Source of the DNA: Micractinium sp. NFX-FRZ
Lineage: Eukaryota > Chlorophyta > Trebouxiophyceae > Chlorellales > Chlorellaceae
Assembly (NCBI GenBank): GCA_029339195.1
Contig: JAPTJF010000277.1
Span: 1-64,000, forward strand
Length of the DNA: 64,000 bases
Direction of reading: 5' to 3'
In this document: piece after piece, positions 31,901 through 42,667 of the stretch
How the letters are laid out: the number at the start of each line of letters is the position of its first letter
Position numbering within the stretch: the first letter of the stretch is position 1
Program-made: the position numbers and the translations under genes
The notes under the pieces: model-generated
What the model was told of the DNA's origin: nothing
The model's database searches: none
Seen by the model: only the letters and a program-made list of their open reading frames with translations

Positions 31901-34900
31901 CGGCAGCTCGTAGCTGCCGGGAAGGCGGGGAGGCAGGTGGGACAGGTTAGGGCGGTACTGCAGCACGGCCGGGTTGGTGGTTGCCTCGTAATTTCCAGGA
32001 AGACGGGGCGGATACATGTAGTATGGCAGTACACGTAGTCCCTCGCACAATCAAGACGCACACACCAAGGCGGGGCAGGGGAAGGAACCGGCGCGCACCT
32101 GCTTTCTCCCCCGCCCCTGCGCCCCCCACCCCCACCGCACATCCACAGACCAGCAAGCAAGCACTCACAAATAGATCAGTGGGCGCTTGCGGGTTGCCTC
32201 AGGCTCAGGGTCCCTGGCAGCGGGGCTGTGCACCAGCCCCTGCAGCCAGGGCCGCTCTTGCGCCTCCACCCCTGCACCAACAAGATCCCACAACCAGGTG
32301 TTTCACTGCATGCGCTCACAGCCCACTGCTTCCCAACCAGGGGAGCAGAGGGCTGCCAGGACCAGCCCAGCCAAGCGGGCCATGTTGCATCCACTATGCT
32401 GAGTCCATTGTGCTGTTGCTCTGGCCGCGGCAGGCCTCTCGCCACTTCACGCCTGGCAGGGCTGCCCCCCAGGCTAGACGCAACAGCTGCAGCTGCTTTT
32501 GCATTGGCGTGCTGAATCACAGGGACTAATGCTGCCGCTTGTGGTACGGCGCCGCTGTTGCTGCTGCTGCAATGGCGGCTGCTGCTGCCTGCAGGCACAA
32601 CCAGAGCCGTCCACTGCGCACTGCCCACCCTCGAGGCCAAGCGCCCTGCCCACCTCCCCCAGGGGCCACAAAACTCAATAGCAGGACCAGGAGTGTCACA
32701 TCATTGTGCGTGCGTCTCACTGGGGCTCCATGCCACATGTTCCAGCCAGCACATTGAAACAACAATCGGAATAACATTCGAAAAAACAAACTTTCACACG
32801 CCCGCACGTGCACCTTGCGCCTCACCGGGGCTCCACGTCGTGTTCTCCAGCCGGTAGGCGCAGTCATGCCCCCACCAGCCGGGGTGGCACTTGCAGAAGC
32901 CCATGTTGCACTCGCCGTGACCTGCAGAATCAAAGGAGGACAGGCTGACATGTGACGTGTGCATGGACTGCTGGCCCGCTGCGGGGCATGCGGGGCATGC
33001 GCAGCAGCAGCCCATGTGGTGCAGGTGGCGTGGCTGGCCGTGCGCGCAGGTACAAATGGTATTGAGTGCGGGCACAGGAGGTAGTGAGCGCAGGTACGAG
33101 AGGTCAGCATGTGAAATGCAGGGCACCCATGGCGCATGATGGCCAGCAGGCAAAGCAAACTCTCGGAAACGCTTGCATGAGCGAGCACAGTTGGAAGGGC
33201 GGCATTTGGACTGAACCCATGATCACACGGCAAGTGCGCCACCTGGCAGCCATGCATGCAATAGCAACCGGCGGCTCCAGGCACTCCAAAGGCCACAAAA
33301 CCCTGCCTGCCAACCTGTTGCGCACCATTGCACTGGTTGGCACAAAACATGTCGGTGTATTCCATGCAAGTGGGGCCGCCGTAGCCCTCCTGCATGCACA
33401 GGGACAGGGCAGTTCAGAGGAAAGCGCCACGTCATGTCAGAGAAGAGCGCCACGCCCCATGAGGAGCACGAGGAGGTGCCAGTAGGCAGGCAGGCAGATG
33501 CCAGTAGGCAGGCAGGCAGGCAGGCAGGCACGGCCGCGGCGGTGAGCAGGGGCCCCGAAAGCCTGCCGGCCAAGCGCACCGCTCAGCGTGCTGTGGAATC
33601 AGGGGAAAGAGAGGGGCGGCTGGCGGGCGGCACGCACAGACAAGCCGGGCGCAGCAGGGCAGGCTGCTGGCAGGGCAGGGCTGTATATGTACGCAGCCTG
33701 ATGGACCATCCAACACACCAGGATGTGCAGGGAGGCGGCTGTACAAACAAACGCAGAGCATGCCTGGATCATACACACACTTGCAGCTCACGTACATGCA
33801 GCCAACACGCAACAGGCAGATAACAGCACTAGCCAACCCATGTGCAGCTGCATCCAACGCACCAGGATGCAGGGGCAGTGGTGCTTGGGCATTTCGGCGT
33901 TGCACCAGCCTTCGGGGCCATACAGATTGGCGGGATCCACGTCACCCCAGTTGGGTGCTGGGTTGCCGGCGTCATCCTTGTTGGGCTGCATCCATTGGTT
34001 GTTTGGTTGGGTGTTTGCACCAACACTGTGATTGCCAGGGGCTGATTCATGATTCATATACTCATGTGTTGGCCAGCAATGGAATGTGGAGCGGGTGTGA
34101 CTCAAGGTCGGCCCATCTCCGGCAGCCAGGGCGCCGCAGTTTCCACACTTAAATCGCCACCCCGGCCCATGTGAGCGTGAAGAGCCAAGTGAGCATACGC
34201 ATCCTACACACCTTGCAGTGGAATCCCAGAGGCCTGCCACGCTTTTGGGGAGGGGAGCCTGCAGGGCGGGCCGCAGATCGGGGGCACATGGGGCAGCGGG
34301 TGCACGCGCTAGACACCTGCACCGACAGCTGAATGCCTTGGGCTGGATACTGTCACTGCGCCGACAGCACAGAGAGGGACTGTGGATGCACACACTGCAG
34401 GCAAAGGTGCCAGCAGCACACACACAAAAAAAAACCCTATGGTCAGGACCGGCCTTCACGCCTGCTCACATCCCCACAGGAAGCCAACCTTGGCATACCT
34501 GGGATCGCGTCTGGTTTTGCCAGCATGTGGCCATAAGTCCACGTGGAGTTGCAGAAGCAGTAACCTGTGCAAAGGGTGGGGTGCAAACGAGCGTGCCGCA
34601 TAAGCGGGTTGGGCTGTTCGTATTGCGTATCTGAAGTGTTGCAGCAGCGCCAGCTTTACGGTGCCACCTCAACCCTCAGCGCTGCCACCTCAGCGGTTCC
34701 AGCTCACCAATGTCTTCATCACACAACTGGGAGCATGCCGCGTTTTGGCCGGCGTGCGTGGTGAGATCAAACGGCTCATCAAAGGGCTCAAACCCATGAG
34801 GCCGAGGGTGTTGGCTGCATGGGCGCTGCAGGCAGGGGCGGCAGGCAGGCCCAGCAGGGAGGGAGGTGCGGGTGGTGGGTTTGGCGATGCAGGCACGTGC

Positions 34901-36228
34901 AGCAGCAGGCCCATCGACTGCTTGATATGTGTGCGCGACATTGCAGGGACGCGGGACAGGCAGTGGCAGGCAGGCGGGAATGCCGGCAGGCGCACCATGC
35001 CGTGGAAGGCGGGCAGGCCTGTCGGCTGTATGCAGCGCCGCAAACCTCCCCACCCCCTGCCCGCCCTGGCACATCTGGCAGCGCAGCCCGGCGAGGTGAC
35101 CTGGTGGGCAGCCTGCTGCTGCTGGGCAGGGGCATCTGCCTGCCAGGCTGGACCACTCACCCGCTTACGCCTGGAGCAGTCATCCCCGTCCCAGCCTGAA
35201 AACAAGAGGTGGTCGAGGAGAGGGGATCAAATCATGCTGTCAGCAGAGCAGAGCATCCCGGGAAGCCCAGCTGGCTGGCACCCCCTTAGGCCAGGGCATA
35301 AGAGGGTGCCTGAGTGGACACCAACACACTGCAGCTGGCAGCAGTTGCGGCAGCGGGTGGCGCACGTCGGCCAATCCTCACCATGCAGCACCGACCATTT
35401 CACAAACACAGCGGCACAGTGTGGCAGCAGCATCCGGAGGAGCAGCCAGAGCAGCGCCAGAGCAGCGGCAAAGCACGAGCGAAGCAAAGCGCACCAGCGA
35501 AACGTGCCAGAGCACCAGCAACAACGAATCAGGGTAGCAGGCGGGGGCACCACACGTGTGTATCCCTCCCCCGCCCTCCATCTGCCCACCCTCGCCCTGG
35601 CTGGCAGTTCAAGGGCCTATCAAAAGACCTACCGGCGGGGCAGCGGCACCACCCTGCCATGTGGTCGCAGACGCCCACAAAGTTGCAGCCCCAGAGGCAG
35701 GTTTTGTCTCCGCGAGGCGGCGGCTTGGCACGAATCGCAGGTTGCTGCATGAAGGCGCGGCACCAGTCCCCTTTGGTGGACACGCAGCGCTGCTCCGCCT
35801 CAGAATCCGGCATCACAGGCAGACCCTCCACAAACTCATGGGTCGGAAGAGCCGTTGGGTGCTCCGCATCAGCGGTCAGTGCTGCCGCCAGGCTGCCGCC
35901 GCCGCCGCCGCCAGCGGCACTGCCTCCCGCCGCTGCCACCGGCTCCTGCGCTGCTGCTCCGGCATCGCCGAGAGCCGGGTCCTGCGTTGCACACGGTTGC
36001 GCCAGTGTGAGGAGCATATACAGCAGACAGCAGCAGCGCGAGGACCCCTCTACCGCCCGTCCTTGCCTGGTCGAAAACGTTTCCAAGCACCCTGGTGGAC
36101 CGCCGCTTGGTCTTTGCAACACGCCAGATCCCGGACTGCCACACAGCGAGCAGCAAGAGCAGGGCAAGCACAATAGCTGCGGGCTTCAGCCGGGCGGCTC
36201 GGGAGCCGGCAAGCTGAAAGTCGGACAT
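25965..36228 (-). CDS. Type II membrane exostosin-family glycosyltransferase with EGF-like modules
   Basis: About 25 exons, roughly 890 residues. Exon 1 (36228-36067) encodes a short cytosolic tail and a signal anchor (PAAIVLALLLLLAVW), so the enzyme should sit in the Golgi membrane facing the lumen. Exons from 35981 encode Cys-rich EGF-like modules (GDKTCLWGCNFVGVCDH, CRCPAGWDGDDC, GYCFCNSTW, GWCNAEMPKHHCPC, MFCANQCNGHGECNMGFCKC). The exostosin (GT47) domain starts at exon 31913-31792 (YELPPIFNQIMLQYRMD) and includes DYFYVPVYTSCYIYP, WDRNGGRDHIF, KFCFVLPGDGWSARLEDAV and GCLPVIIQDEVQMAFE. Exons up to 26171-25965 form a basic Ala/Lys tail. Intron 1 has a GC donor (CAG|GCAAGG). The exon near 34300-34200 is not resolved in phase. 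The sugar and acceptor are unknown; a cell-wall or secreted-glycoprotein role is inferred. Confidence 0.85.
26565..26832 (-). repeat. Echo of an exostosin exon start
   Basis: The acceptor and start of the penultimate exon (minus strand, 26589 downward, GATCGCCAAGCAGATGCTGC) has a diverged copy 220 bases upstream in the intron (about 26832-26786, GGTTGCCAAGCAGCTGCTGC), also preceded by an AG acceptor. Confidence 0.75.
28030..28233 (-). repeat. Echo of the GDGWSARLEDAV exon end
   Basis: The donor end of exon 28346-28184 (plus-strand text CAGCACCGCGTCCTCCAGC) is repeated at 28030-28112 about 120 bases away in the following intron, with a shorter third piece at 27964-27988 (GCGCGCTCCACCCGTCCC). 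The exon copy at 28150-28233 is the one that encodes the conserved motif. Confidence 0.85.
29420..29690. repeat. GC-rich minisatellite in an exostosin intron
   Basis: An imperfect array of a roughly 40-base G-rich unit (GGCAGGCAGGGTGGGGAGCA with variants) fills most of 29420-29690, in the intron between exons 30062-29923 and 29408-29339. Confidence 0.8.
31614..31772. repeat. Five-unit minisatellite of about 32 bases in an exostosin intron
   Basis: The unit GGCTGGGGACAAGAGGCGAT plus CATGTGGCCAT repeats about five times with few differences between 31614 and 31772. It abuts the donor of exon 31913-31792. Confidence 0.92.
31860..32012 (-). repeat. Echo of the exon opening the exostosin domain
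   Basis: The start of exon 31913-31792 with its acceptor (plus-strand GTAGCTGCCGGGAAGGCGGGG, 31911-31931) and its Gln-Tyr-Arg segment (CGGTACTGCAGCA) are repeated about 77 bases upstream in the intron (31943-32012). Confidence 0.8.
33480..33535. repeat. GGCA tetranucleotide array
   Basis: Repeats of GGCA (AGTAGGCAGGCAGGCAG) in an exostosin intron; a similar array lies at 63668-63714. Confidence 0.9.
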
Positions 36229-37513
36229 GCCGCGAATTGCACGGCACCCTTTCGCCCCTTGGGCGCTTAAATCCAGGGCGCCGGGAGTGCTGCTGTGCAT
36301 GCTGCACATGCTGCAGCGCCGCCGCATGCTAGCTGCCGGCAGCTGCCAGCGGCCCCTTCCACCACACACTGACCTGAATGCCACACGTACTGCTCTACCC
36401 AACCTCCTGTTGTTGCAGCACAGCGCTCCCTCAAAACTCCGCATGCTTGCACGCTGCAGCGGCGGTGCCTGTAGCCATCGAGAGGCAGATTGAGTAAGCA
36501 GAGTTCGGGAGGGCGCCAGTGTGTTTGTGCAGCGGCTTACTCCAGTTCAACTTTCCACCGTCGCGAGGCTTCCGAGAGGTCTGGATGTCCATCATGTGGA
36601 GCTGCCCAGCCAGCCGGGCAGCAGGTGGGCGTGCTTCCAGCACCCGCTGCTGGCTGTAGGGAGGTACCCTGCGGTACGGCACGCTCCCATCCACCTGCCT
36701 GCCGACCTGCTAAATGCGTGACTGCCTGATTGATGGAGGTTTTGCTTTCCTCAAGTTTGGATGTTTACCCCTCCCGCTGCGCCTTCCATACATCCTCTGA
36801 TTGCCAGCAGACTGCAGACGCCTCGGTCAGACCCGCAAAGTTGGGCAGTTCCCCTGCTGGCACCAGCACGAGCACAGGGCACGCCAAAGACGTCCTCCAA
36901 ACACCCCGATTCCCGAATGCCATTCATTCATTCTTCCGCGGAACACCCTCCCCAGCACCCTCCGGCGCAACGCTGCCTCTGACCAGCCCTCAACACACCT
37001 GTCGTGCCATGCAAGTCCAGCCCCTGTGCCGCCTTATATTCAGATGGTGGGGCATCCTGAAACTCGCCAAAGTTCACAACCTGGAGATGTCGAATGTGTG
37101 CAGCACCCAGTTTTCTCGACCAGCGGCAGCAGGAGCGGGGGCACAGGTGGCGGCCGGGGTGCTGCCTGCAATTCAAGTGCTGCCTAGCAGAACCAGGCGG
37201 ACAGCCTTGGCGGCATACAATCAGCCAGAAATTCAGTTAAGAAGAAATAAGGATGACTTGCGCGGGCTGGGCGCACTGACAAGACTAGGATTTGCAGCAC
37301 CGCCTGGAGGCCTTGCCGTCGCCCTCCGCAGCATGCTCAGCAGCTGGCCCAAATTGCCGCACAGCGACCGATCGGGCGCCTTGCTGTTTAACTGCGAGTC
37401 CCGGACTGTGGCCACGGTCCAACGTGCATTTCTGAGGCGGTTGCAGGCGCAGCAGCGGCTTGTTGATTTCAAGTTCCGACGGCCCGCTGCAGGCGGGGTC
37501 AGGCAGGGCTGCG
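36229..37513. other. Divergent intergenic region between exostosin and BRCA1-like genes
   Basis: 1,285 bases separate the divergent start codons. The stretch is less GC-rich than the flanking exons and contains several open frames (one on the plus strand from 36730 runs into the BRCA1-like first exon), but these have no recognisable domains. It should hold both promoters and 5' untranslated regions. Confidence 0.5.
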
Positions 37514-39740
37514 ATGGCGCAGCATCACTTCGAGAGCCTGTCGCGGGAGCTTCGATGCTCCATATGGTGCGGAATGGGCAGGCGCAGTGCACCGCCGCCG
37601 CCGCCGCAATTCGCAGCACCGGCCGCTCCCCCGTCGCCAGCGTGCTTGCACGCACAACTTCTGACCTCCCTTGCCCACCCCCCTGCTTTGCAGTCTAAGC
37701 GTCATGTCTACACCTGTTGCACGCCTACCCTGCTGCCACTACTTCTGCATGTGAGAGCCCGCTTGGGCACCACCACGCTGCCCCTGTGCGCGCTGCTGTT
37801 TGCTCGGGCTCTTTCCCTTGCCTACCTGTGCCCGCTGCCTGCTCCTAGCTCCTGCCTGCTCCTAGCTCCCCTCCCCCTTCCCTCTTCCTGTTCCATCCTG
37901 CTCGCCTCCAACTGGCCCGCTACTGGTTGGCACCGCCCACCCGTGGCTGGCCCACCCACCCTGCCCGCCACATCAGCCCAACACTTGCCCACCCGCCCCC
38001 GGGTCTGCTCTCCCTCCCGCCTCCAGGGGCTGCATCCAGCAGTCAGTGCGCCACCGGGCGCAGTGCCCTGTCTGCAAGGCCAAGGTTGGGAGGAGGGACA
38101 TTGACGGCGATCCAACCATGGACCGAGTGGTGACGGTGAGCTCATTTGCGTGTGCTGTGTTGCATTTCTATTGTGTGGTTTGAATGTGTGGGCAGCTGTG
38201 CTGTCTATCTGTGCGGCCAGCATTAGGGAGACCTAAGCATGGGCAGGTCCCGGCTGTGAGCTGGGGCATACGTTGCGTTTGTTGGTTGCTTGCTCAATGT
38301 GCGCTCTGTGTGAAGCAGTAAGGTGTGCGTGTTGTGCTTGCGCTCTGTACGGCGTGCAAAAGCTGACAGCTCCCCGAGGGAGTGCTGTGCACCCGCTCGA
38401 GGCACGTAGGCCATGCCATTACCCGTGGCCTACATCAAATTATTAGCCTGACCTGCTGCTGCGCATGCACACAGTCTCTTGCTCATGCCCGCCTCCCTGA
38501 ATCCCTTGCATGCGCCCTTCGTCCATTCCTCCAGGCTTTTGCTCGGCTGGACGCGCACAAAGAGGAGCTGCTGCTGGGTGACAGCCAGCCAGCAGAGCAG
38601 GCGGCGGCAGCAGCGGCAGCAGCAGCAGCAGCAGGGGGCAGCAGCGGGCTGGAGGGTGAGGGGGAGCAGCAGGGCGAGGCGGGCGGGCTAGGTGGCCAGG
38701 AGAGGAGCATCTCGTTTTTCGAGACGGCCAGGGAGAGCCTGGGGGGCGGCTCGCTTGCTGCCGCTGCAGCTGCAGCTGCCGCTGCGAGCGTCAGCGATGG
38801 GGAGGAGCACCAGCGGCAGCAGGGCGCTGCAGGGGGGCAGTCACCCGACACTGTTGTTGCGCCGCCTGCGACTGGCGGCATCTGCTGGCTGGCGGGGATC
38901 GAAAACGAGGGTGAGTCATGGTGCCTGCATGTGGCGCCCGTCTCTGTTTTGCTCTGCACTGACCCTGGGTTCTCTCCCTGTGCAGCGAGTGCACAGTGGC
39001 GTGCCGTGCTGCGCCATGCAGCCTTGCCTGAAGCCGTCTCTCTTTGCTTGCCAGTGATAGTTGGAAGCCAGGGTGGCAGGTCCCAAATATACTCTGCCTT
39101 CCTGCCTTCCCCGCCCCTCCCCCCACTGCATATGTATGTACCCAACCCCTCCTTCCTGCCTGCCTCTCACCTCCTCTGACTACCGCTCCCCCTGCAGACT
39201 ACCGCTCCCCGAGCGTCAGCTTTGCAGGCTCGGCCCAGCGCCGGCGGCAGGCACACGAGGCGCGGCGGCTGTCGCTGCACAGCGTGCAGGCGCAGCCAGC
39301 CGCCATCCAGCAGCAGCAGCAGCAAGGGCAGCAGGAGCAGGAGCAGCAGGCGCAGGAGCAGCAGTCGGCCGATGGAGAGGGCCAGAAGAGCGAGCCTGTG
39401 GCAGCGGGAGCAGGGCAGCCTGCTGAGAAAGAGAACGTGGGCGGCCAGCAGGGGCTGCAGCAGCAGGCAGAGCCGGGCAGAGAGCAGCCACCTGCGGCGG
39501 AGGCAAACAAATCGGCAGCTGCCACGGCTGCTGACTGCAGTGGCTGGCAGCAGCGCGGCCCGAAGACAGCTGCGGCCAGGCGGCAGGCAGCCGCGCAGCG
39601 GCAGCGCAAGTCCGAGGGGAACAGGGGCATCACCTCGTGGCTCACTGCCGCGCCTCCAGACCGGGCAGAGCAGCAGCAGCAGCAGCGGCAGGAGGAGGAG
39701 GAGGAGGATGCTGAAGCAGCAGGCAGCGGTGCTCTTGCCC

Positions 39741-39772
<32 letters not shown>

Positions 39773-40891
39773 CGCAGCGGCATGCCAGCAGCCGTGGCAG
39801 CGCCTACAGCAGCAGCAGCAGCAGGAGCAGCAGGGGAGCCAGCTGCTGTTTCGCCTGGAGACTCAGCAGACTTGCAGGGTGTGCTGGCTGAGGTGCATGC
39901 CATGGCTGCCGGTGTGGGGCCTGCCGACAGCAGCCACACTGGCGCTGCCAGTGGTGCCGGCCACCTCACGCCACCTCAGCCTGCGCAGGCGCCAGCACCC
40001 AAGACCGACAGGGCGCCGCTGGCAGCAGACGGCGCTGGGGCTGTGGGAGAGAGCGCGGCAGCGGCGGCGGCAGCAGCAGCAGCAGAGGAGGTGCACCCTG
40101 CAGCTGCACGCGGCGGGGGCAGAGGCAAGGGCAGGGCCAGCGGTGGCAGGGGCCCCGGTGCGCGCAAGCGGGGGGCTGCCGGCGGGGCCAGCACAGGTGC
40201 TGACACTGCTGCTGTCAGCGACAGTAATGTAGCAGCTGCGGCAGCGGCAGCAGCAGCAGCAGCGGAGGGCACTGCCGGCAGGGGTGGCAGTGGCAACAAG
40301 CGCAGCAAGTTGGCGGGCGGCGCAGCTCCCGCCTCGCGCCGCAGGTCAGCACCGCCAGCTGCCACTGACGCCGGCACGCCTCTGGCGCCGCCGGCCGGCG
40401 GCGCGGCTGTGCCTGCCAGCACAGGCGGCAGTGGCATGGCGGGCGGCCGTCGGCGCATCCCCGCCCGCCTGCTCCCCTGGAGCTGCGCCCACTGCACGTT
40501 TGAGAACCAGGCAAGTACCAGGGATGATCGCGCCATGGCTCCGTGCAAATGCCTGCAGGCTGTGCTGCCAGGAGCGGGGCTGCGCACAGTGCATCTGGTG
40601 GGGGCGGAGCCTGCCCTGCCCAGGCCCCCTTGACCCTGGCGGCACCCCTCTCTTGCCTCCCTTTCTCCTCACACACATATTTCCTGCCTTCCGATGAGCT
40701 TCAGGGTGCTGCACAGAAGTGCGATATGTGTGGGCTACGGAAGAAAGTGCTGGCCGTTGCTGAGGTGGCGGCTGGGGCGGGCGCCACATCAGCAGCCACG
40801 TCAGCAGCAGCAGCGGCAGCAGGCCACCTGCAGGATGTGTGCCCAGCAAACGTTGCTGTGCAGGAGACTGGTGGCGGCGAGGAGCAGGAAA

Positions 40892-40925
<34 letters not shown>

Positions 40926-42667
40926 AAAGCGGCCTGGCTCGGCGGCCGCCTCCGCCGCTGGCCAGCAGCGCAAGCAGCAGCGCAAGATGAGCAGCGGGGG
41001 CCCTGCTGCCACTGCCGCGGCTGCTGCCGCCAGCGGGAAACGGCGCAAGGTGGAGACACCAACTGCGCCCGCTGCCGCCGCTGTGGCACCTTCCCCCGCT
41101 GCACCGCCCGCAGCAGCCCAAGCTGCCACGCCCAGCTGCTGGCGCAGTGCCAGCGGCAGCGGCAGCAGCAGCAGCTGGGTCCTGCTTGGCTCTTCTCTGT
41201 CCGCCGCTGGCCGGCAGCAGCTGCAGCAGCTGGCGGCGGCCGCAGGTGCCAGGGTGGCAAAGGAGTGGAGCCGCAGCGTGACGCACGTGGTGTGCGGCAC
41301 GGTGGACGGCGCGGCCAGGTGGGCAGCTAGGCGCGAGTGGCCTGCCACGCTGCTGTCTTGAGTAACCCAAGCCCGACGGCCACTGCCCCTCTAGCGCACG
41401 CATCTGCCTGCCGCCTGCCTCCTTTGCCCAGCAGGCGCACCTCCACGCATCTGATAGAGGGCGGGTTCAGATGCACCCGGACCCCTTCTCCGTGCCTCAA
41501 AACCCCTCTCAGCTTTCCTTCCCGCCACCCCTACTTTCCCTTGCAGGCGCACCTTCAAGTACCTCATGGGGGTGCTGGCAGCCAAGTGGGTGGTGAGGGA
41601 GGACTGGCTGGCGGCCTGCCTGCAGCAGCAGGCGGCCGCCGATGAGCAGCACAACCTGGTGAGAGCCGCCCACCTGGCGGCATGCCTGGCATGCCCACCT
41701 GCCCATCTGCGCCTGCTTGCCCGCCCGCCTCCCACCTGCCTGCGGGCTTGCCTGCCAGCCGGCCCATGTCGTGTCCCCTCAAACATGCTCACTCTATAGG
41801 TGGCCAAAGACCATGCGGGTTGCGAGGGCGGCGCGGCGGCGGCAATGTCGAGCGCTGAGATGGGCCTCCCCCCGCTGCTGCACGGATACGAGGTGTACAT
41901 GGCAGGTGGGTGTCTGGGAGCTCTCCCGCAGTCCGTGACCTGCAGCATGGCAATTTCTGGCTGCTGCACGGCACGATGCGTACATGGAGGGGCATGTGTG
42001 TGTAGTGTGTGGTCCCACTGGCATGGGCCCGGGACTGAGGGATCTGACATGCCAGCTGCTGCTGCCTTGGCGCGCTGCACGGATACCAGCACCGCGGCAA
42101 GTTGGTTATGTGGCGACAGCAATCAGCGAGGGACAGCTGCTCCTTGCTGCTGCCACCCCCCCGCTCTTGCTGACTGCCTCCTGGCCACCGGCCGCCTTCT
42201 ACTGCTTGCATCCCATGAAAATGTCTGACACACCGCACTTCCTCTGCCGCCCGCCCTGCCCTGCAGGCGAGTTCTCAAACGGGGAGGAGGTGGCCCAACT
42301 GCTCAAGGCGGCAGGTGCCAAGCAGCTGAGCCGCGCACCGGCGGGGCCCGCGCCGCGCAGCTGTGCTGGCCCCTGCACCTCGTTCCTGCTCTGTGAAGCA
42401 GCTGCCGACGCAGGCAGCAGGAGCCCCAAGGAGCAGCAGGTGGCGGCGGGACCCCAGCAGGCACAGCAGGCAGCCCCTTGCGCTCGGTCAGCAGCAGACA
42501 GCGACGGTGGCGCGGTGGCGGCGGGCCCGGCGGTACCGCCGGCAGTGGCAGCTTCCAAGTGGTACCAGAAAGCGGTGGAGGGAGGCGTGCCGGTGGTGAG
42601 CCATCGCTGGCTGCTGGACAGCATCAGCTGCTACACGCAGAGGCCGCTGGCGGGGTACCGCCTGTGA
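37514..42667 (+). CDS. BRCA1/BARD1-like protein: RING, RanBP2 zinc finger, tandem BRCT
   Basis: Nine exons (37514-37566, 37694-37750, 38027-38135, 38535-38910, 39198-40510, 40705-41318, 41547-41658, 41800-41905, 42267-42667) give 1,046 residues with consistent phases. Residues 15-53 form a C3HC4 RING (Cys15, 18, 31, His33, Cys36, 39, 50, 53), rebuilt from three exons. After a long Gln/Ala/Ser-rich linker, residues 626-645 form a RanBP2-type zinc finger (W-x-C-x2-C-x3-N-x6-C-x2-C), split by an intron with a GC donor (CAG|GCAAGT). The C terminus holds two BRCT repeats: VTHVVCGTVDGAARRTFKYL, LMGVLAAKWVVREDWLAACL and, in the second, VPVVSHRWLLDSISCYTQRP. This is the architecture of BRCA1/BARD1 E3 ligases of homologous recombination, except that plants carry a PHD-type finger where this protein has RanBP2. 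Whether it is the BRCA1 or the BARD1 partner is unresolved. Confidence 0.88.
41432..41575 (+). repeat. Echo of a BRCT exon start
   Basis: The acceptor and first bases of exon 41547-41658 (GCAGGCGCACCTTCAAGTAC) have a copy 111 bases upstream (GCAGGCGCACCTCCACGCAT at 41432). The copy soon meets an in-frame stop. Confidence 0.85.

Noticed and set aside
33480..33535. Short direct repeats that might suggest a CRISPR array
   Set aside because: They are a simple GGCA tetranucleotide run without spacers, in a eukaryotic intron.
36730..37698. 322-codon plus-strand open frame between the exostosin and BRCA1-like genes
   Set aside because: Its composition matches random GC-rich frame, it has no domain, and it runs through the RING first exon in a different frame.
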